Shown: positions 14,922 through 17,947 of the stretch, piece by piece
Layout: each line of letters opens with the position of its first letter
Numbering within the stretch: the stretch's first letter is position 1
Assembly (NCBI RefSeq): GCF_002453355.1
Contig: NZ_DKGQ01000054.1
Location: forward strand, 1 to 17,947
DNA from: Psychrobacter sp. UBA6766
GTDB taxonomy: Bacteria > Pseudomonadota > Gammaproteobacteria > Pseudomonadales > Moraxellaceae
Length of the DNA stretch: 17,947 nt
Direction of reading: 5' to 3'
Program-made: the position numbers and the translations under genes
The notes under the pieces: generated by a model
Databases searched by the model: none
What the model was told of the DNA's origin: nothing
The model's input: only the letters and a program-made list of their open reading frames with translations

Positions 14922-15839
14922 ATGGAATTGAGACATTTACGCTACTTTGTGGCGGTTGCAGAAGAAAAAAGTTTTAATAAGGCAGCCGAACGGTTGTTTA
15001 TTTCACAACCACCGCTAAGCCGACAGATAAAACAGTTGGAAGAAGAGATAGGGGTAATCCTCATTGATAGGGACAATCGTCCTTTAAAACTGACCGAAGC
15101 TGGCGAGTTCTTTTATGATCATGCCCTTCAAATTATAAAAAAATCAGATGATCTGCGTGCGATGACCATCCGTAAGGGCAATTTTGACAACTCCTTATCT
15201 ATAGGTTTTGTATCCTCGATACTGTACGGTATATTGCCAAGAGTAATTGCACACTTTCGAGAAGTTTATCCAAATGTGGAGATTAAGCTGTATGAGTTGA
15301 GCTCATGGCAACAAACACAAGGTTTAATAGACGGTAAAATAGACGTAGGGTTTGGAAGGCTGTTATTTGAAGATGCTTCTATTAGACGAATGTTGCTGAG
15401 AGAGGAAAGCTTGGTCGTTGCTGTTCCTGTTCGACATCGCTTGGCACAAGAGAGACTAAAAAGTGTTCGTTTGATAGATCTAACCAATGAAAGCTTATTG
15501 TTATATCCAGTGGCACCTCGTCCTAGTTTTATCGACTATGTCTTAGAATTATTTGAAGCTCGCCATTTAAAAGCCAATTATTTTACTGAAGTGCGGGAAT
15601 TGCATATTGCTTTAGGGCTAGTAGCAGCGGGCGAAGGTTTGACTATTGTGCCAAAGACGCTTGAGCACTTGCGGAGTCAAGAAGTAAGTTATATTCCATT
15701 TGAGGACGGTCACTTAACCTCACCTATTGTGATGAGTGTCAGACATTTTGACAAATCAGAATTATTAAAAACATTGTTGGACGTAACCTATGAGATTTAT
15801 GATGAAGAAGGATTTGATTACAAGCGTGAGCAAATTTGA
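14922..15839 (+). CDS. benM: LysR-type activator of benzoate/catechol genes, BenM/CatM family
   Basis: A 305-residue LysR-type regulator. The N-terminal winged helix-turn-helix (about 1-60) has the block ISQPPLSRQIKQLEEEIG, and the rest is the periplasmic-binding-protein-like effector domain. It aligns without gaps through most of its length to BenM as I recall that sequence. Primary muconate-site residues are kept (S99, R146, P201, F203; S128 replaces T). R160 and Y293, which in BenM form a second benzoate site and in CatM are H and F, are both present. It is divergent from catB, with BenM-type operators in the shared region. The start lies behind GAGGA at slightly long spacing. BenM-like rather than CatM-like behaviour is inferred from those two residues; family membership is secure. 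Confidence 0.9.
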   Translation: MELRHLRYFVAVAEEKSFNKAAERLFISQPPLSRQIKQLEEEIGVILIDRDNRPLKLTEAGEFFYDHALQIIKKSDDLRAMTIRKGNFDNSLSIGFVSSILYGILPRVIAHFREVYPNVEIKLYELSSWQQTQGLIDGKIDVGFGRLLFEDASIRRMLLREESLVVAVPVRHRLAQERLKSVRLIDLTNESLLLYPVAPRPSFIDYVLELFEARHLKANYFTEVRELHIALGLVAAGEGLTIVPKTLEHLRSQEVSYIPFEDGHLTSPIVMSVRHFDKSELLKTLLDVTYEIYDEEGFDYKREQI

Positions 15840-15893
15840 GTAAGCTCTTTAGCCGTTAAATCTTATAATCTTGACTCGATCAAGGATCGTTTT

Positions 15894-16203
15894 ATGCAAA
15901 AATTTCGTTATAAGGCTCTACCAATTGATGTTCATTTTGGAATAGGCGGCAAGTCGGCTGGAACCAAGGGCATTGATTGCTGGCTAGCTCTAGGAGGCGG
16001 CTCTACCAGCAAACTTGCTAAAATTGTAGCATTACAGGTGCATCTACCGATAGTTGCCATACCAACGACTTATGCTGAAAGAAGGCCCTTCTGAAGTAGC
16101 ACGAACCGTCTGTGCTAGTCCTCACTATAATCCTCGTGACTATAATTATAAAGAACTAAGTGATTTGCTAGAAAAAGCATATAAAGGTTTGTCTCCTATT
16201 TAA
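15894..16203 (+). pseudogene. Remnant of a maleylacetate reductase gene
   Basis: A decayed gene for an iron-containing-alcohol-dehydrogenase-family enzyme, best read as maleylacetate reductase (maleylacetate to 3-oxoadipate with NADH). Three pieces survive in order. The N-terminus is FRYKALPIDVHFGIG. The NAD-binding segment ends in LALGGGSTSKLAK and LPIVAIPTTYA. The C-terminus, in a frame shifted by one base (from about 16072), has EVARTVCASPHYNPRDYNY and DLLEKAYKG, matching the family's ANPYxNPR tail. About 105 of the usual 350 codons remain, so two internal deletions and a frameshift are inferred; the Fe/metal and catalytic core is gone. An AAGGAT before the ATG survives. It follows the LysR gene on the same strand by 54 bp. 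The family call is from motif recognition only. Confidence 0.75.
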
Positions 16204-16281
16204 TAATTCTCTTGCCAAGACAGCACACTCATTTCAATCCTTTTAACAAGTATCAGGTTGTCTAATTCTAGTCGAGATGAC

Positions 16282-17208
16282 CTAGCCATAACGCCCAGTA
16301 ATATAATCTTTGGTCGCTTTTTGCGCTGGGTTGTTGAATATCTGGCTTGTCTCGCCCATCTCTACCATGTCTCCCAAATACATATAAGCGGTGTAGTCTG
16401 AGATACGCGCAGCTTGCTGCATATTATGAGTGACGATAGCAATGGTATAGTCGTTTTTTAAATCGGTAATCAAATCTTCAATCGCGCTAGTAGAGATAGG
16501 GTCAAGCGCTGAGGTTGGCTCATCTAATAGCAAGACTTCAGGCTTTGTTGCTACTGCGCGTGCGATACAAAGTCGCTGCTGTTGACCGCCCGATAAAGAC
16601 AATCCTGAGGCTTTGAGTTTATCTTTGACTTCCAGCCATAACGCTGCTTTTTTGAGGGCCCACTCCACACGTTCATCCAATTCCGCTTTGCTTAGCTTCT
16701 CGTAAAGACGGACGCCAAATGCCACGTTGTCATAAATGGACATCGGGAAAGGCGTGGGCTTTTGAAAGACCATGCCGACACGCGCACGCAGCAAATTAAC
16801 ATCCGTATCTTTTGCCAAAATGTTTTGTCCATCGAGGGTGATTTGACCTTTAGCATACATACTTGGATATAAGTCATACATACGGTTAAAGGTACGTAGC
16901 AGCGTTGATTTACCGCAGCCTGATGGGCCAATAAAGGCGGTTACTTTTTTCTCTGGGATATCAATGTTGATGTTTTTTAATGCTTGAAAATCGCCATAAT
17001 AAAAGTCCAAATTACGAATCGCAATCTTGGCAGGTGGCATGTCATCCGGCATATCTGCCATAGTTTGTTTGATAAGATGGTCAATATTTGGCTGTTGATA
17101 TTGACCATGATTAGCCATCACCTCATCCAGTAAACGACGCGTGCTGCTGGTATTGGTCATCGGCTTACTCGCTTTTCTCTCTAATACGTCAGTCATAATG
17201 GTATCCAT
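16282..17208 (-). CDS. pstB: Phosphate ABC transporter ATP-binding protein
   Basis: The ATPase of the high-affinity phosphate importer PstSCAB. Motifs: Walker A GPSGCGKST (94-102), Q-loop Q149, signature LSGGQQQR (205-212), Walker B VLLLDEP with E230, and switch H261; NMQQAARISD and a GRYG end are typical of PstB. It has 308 residues, about 50 more than E. coli PstB, all at the N-terminus before KIAIRNLDFYYG (61-72). This extension is hydrophilic and of unknown role; the true start could be one of several internal ATG codons, none with a clearly better ribosome site. It follows pstA by 67 bp. phoU, often next in the operon, is not found downstream; the next sequence is the reductase remnant on the other strand. 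Confidence 0.95.
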   Translation of the reverse strand: MDTIMTDVLERKASKPMTNTSSTRRLLDEVMANHGQYQQPNIDHLIKQTMADMPDDMPPAKIAIRNLDFYYGDFQALKNINIDIPEKKVTAFIGPSGCGKSTLLRTFNRMYDLYPSMYAKGQITLDGQNILAKDTDVNLLRARVGMVFQKPTPFPMSIYDNVAFGVRLYEKLSKAELDERVEWALKKAALWLEVKDKLKASGLSLSGGQQQRLCIARAVATKPEVLLLDEPTSALDPISTSAIEDLITDLKNDYTIAIVTHNMQQAARISDYTAYMYLGDMVEMGETSQIFNNPAQKATKDYITGRYG

Positions 17209-17275
17209 TTCTTTTAAAGTCTTGTTAAGTAAGGGTGATTTTTCGCTATTCTCTTAGAGGTATAATCGCTTTAAC

Positions 17276-17947
17276 CTATCTACTATGGTTTTTACCACCG
17301 ATAAAGCGCGCCGCTATATTTAATAGTAATACCGTCGCAGCAATCAGAAGCGCCGCCGCCCAAGCCAGAGCGTGCCAGTTTTCATAAGGGCTCATGGCAA
17401 ATTGATAAATCGTGTTGGGTAAGTTGGCCATCGGCCTGCTCATATCGGTACTAAAGTATTGGTTGTTTAGCGCAGTGAATAGCAAAGGTGCAGTCTCACC
17501 AGTAATACGCGCAAAAGCGAGCAGCACACCTGTGGTTAGACCGGCTTTGGCGGCTTTTAGGGTCACTGTACTGACCAGCTTCCATTTTGGCGTACCCAAT
17601 GCATAAGCAGCTTCTCGTAAAGTATTAGGTACAAGATTTAGCATGTTTTCCGTCGTCCGCACGACAATAGGAATGACAATCAGCGCCAATGCCAATGCGC
17701 CAGCCCAACCCGAAAAGCTCTGTCCTTTGACCATCAAAGCGTAAATAAACAAACCAATCACGATAGATGGGGCCGACAATAAAATATCATTTAAAAATCG
17801 CGTGACTTTACCGAGCATACTGCCCTGTGAAAATTCCGCTAAATAAATGCCCGCCATCATGCCGATTGGCGCACCAATCGCCAAGCCTGAAAAAGCCAAC
17901 ATCACTGAGCCAACAATGGCGTTACGTAAACCACCTTCGCCCATCGG
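17276..17947 (-). CDS. pstA: Phosphate ABC transporter permease PstA (5' end outside the window)
   Basis: The C-terminal 220 or so residues of a PstA inner-membrane permease. The frame stays open to the window edge, and the ATG at 17944 corresponds to the internal GEGGLRNAIVGS region of the family, so the gene continues beyond the window and about 60 or more residues are missing. Several hydrophobic segments are visible, together with the cytoplasmic EAA loop REAAYALGTPKWKLV that contacts PstB and the family block ARITGETAPLLFTA. It precedes pstB with a 67-bp gap in the usual pst order. Confidence 0.93.
   Translation of the reverse strand, partial: PMGEGGLRNAIVGSVMLAFSGLAIGAPIGMMAGIYLAEFSQGSMLGKVTRFLNDILLSAPSIVIGLFIYALMVKGQSFSGWAGALALALIVIPIVVRTTENMLNLVPNTLREAAYALGTPKWKLVSTVTLKAAKAGLTTGVLLAFARITGETAPLLFTALNNQYFSTDMSRPMANLPNTIYQFAMSPYENWHALAWAAALLIAATVLLLNIAARFIGGKNHSR

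Noticed and set aside
16072..16203. A 43-codon plus-strand frame starting MLKEGPSEVAR as an independent small gene
   Set aside because: Its sequence matches the C-terminal tail of maleylacetate reductases and directly follows the N-terminal and NAD-binding pieces, so it is part of the pseudogene.
16255..16283. Plus-strand hairpin AGGTTGTCT...AGATGACCT overlapping the end of pstB
   Set aside because: Needs two G-U pairs, has no T-run and overlaps a coding end; likely chance.

Overview
This window is a chromosomal segment of a gammaproteobacterium. It is most likely a member of the Moraxellaceae (Psychrobacter, or something close to Acinetobacter). The basis is protein resemblance to the Acinetobacter ben/cat proteins, a moderately AT-rich composition judged by eye, and a BenM/CatM-type regulator with its characteristic operators. 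Genus-level assignment is inference.

The core (about 1.7-14.7 kb, all on the minus strand) is a complete benzoate-to-central-metabolism pathway in one co-directional run: catB, catC, catA, benA, benB, benC, benD, benE, pcaI, pcaJ, pcaF, pcaD and a secreted M20D amidohydrolase resembling hippurate hydrolase. It ends in a strong intrinsic terminator at 1637-1679. Benzoate enters by BenE or BenK. BenABC dihydroxylates it, BenD makes catechol, CatA cleaves the ring to cis,cis-muconate, and CatB and CatC convert this to 3-oxoadipate enol-lactone. PcaD opens the lactone, PcaIJ attaches CoA, and PcaF yields acetyl-CoA and succinyl-CoA. The amidohydrolase may feed in benzoate from hippurate or a similar conjugate. 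A separate benK-type transporter gene (117-1481, minus) lies beyond the terminator with its own promoter.

A BenM-like LysR gene (14922-15839, plus) is divergent from catB. The 259-bp region between them holds a perfect ATAC-N7-GTAT operator centred about 65 bp upstream of the inferred catB start point, a second dyad two helical turns closer, and a good promoter. The same arrangement (perfect ATAC-N7-GTAT plus a second site 21 bp away and a promoter at the same spacing) occurs in front of benK, 13 kb away. The two ends of the locus therefore look like one regulon. The regulator keeps the residues that in BenM form a second, benzoate-binding site. Two intercistronic hairpins (catC-catA and catA-benA) may tune the long transcript.

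Downstream of the regulator (15894-16203, plus) is a decayed maleylacetate reductase gene: N-terminus, NAD-binding segment and C-terminus survive with the rest deleted. This suggests an ancestral hydroxyquinol-, resorcinol- or chlorocatechol-type branch next to the ortho pathway.

The right end (16282-17947, minus) is unrelated housekeeping: pstB and the 3' part of pstA of the phosphate ABC transporter. No tRNA, rRNA, CRISPR array, insertion sequence or integrase was seen.
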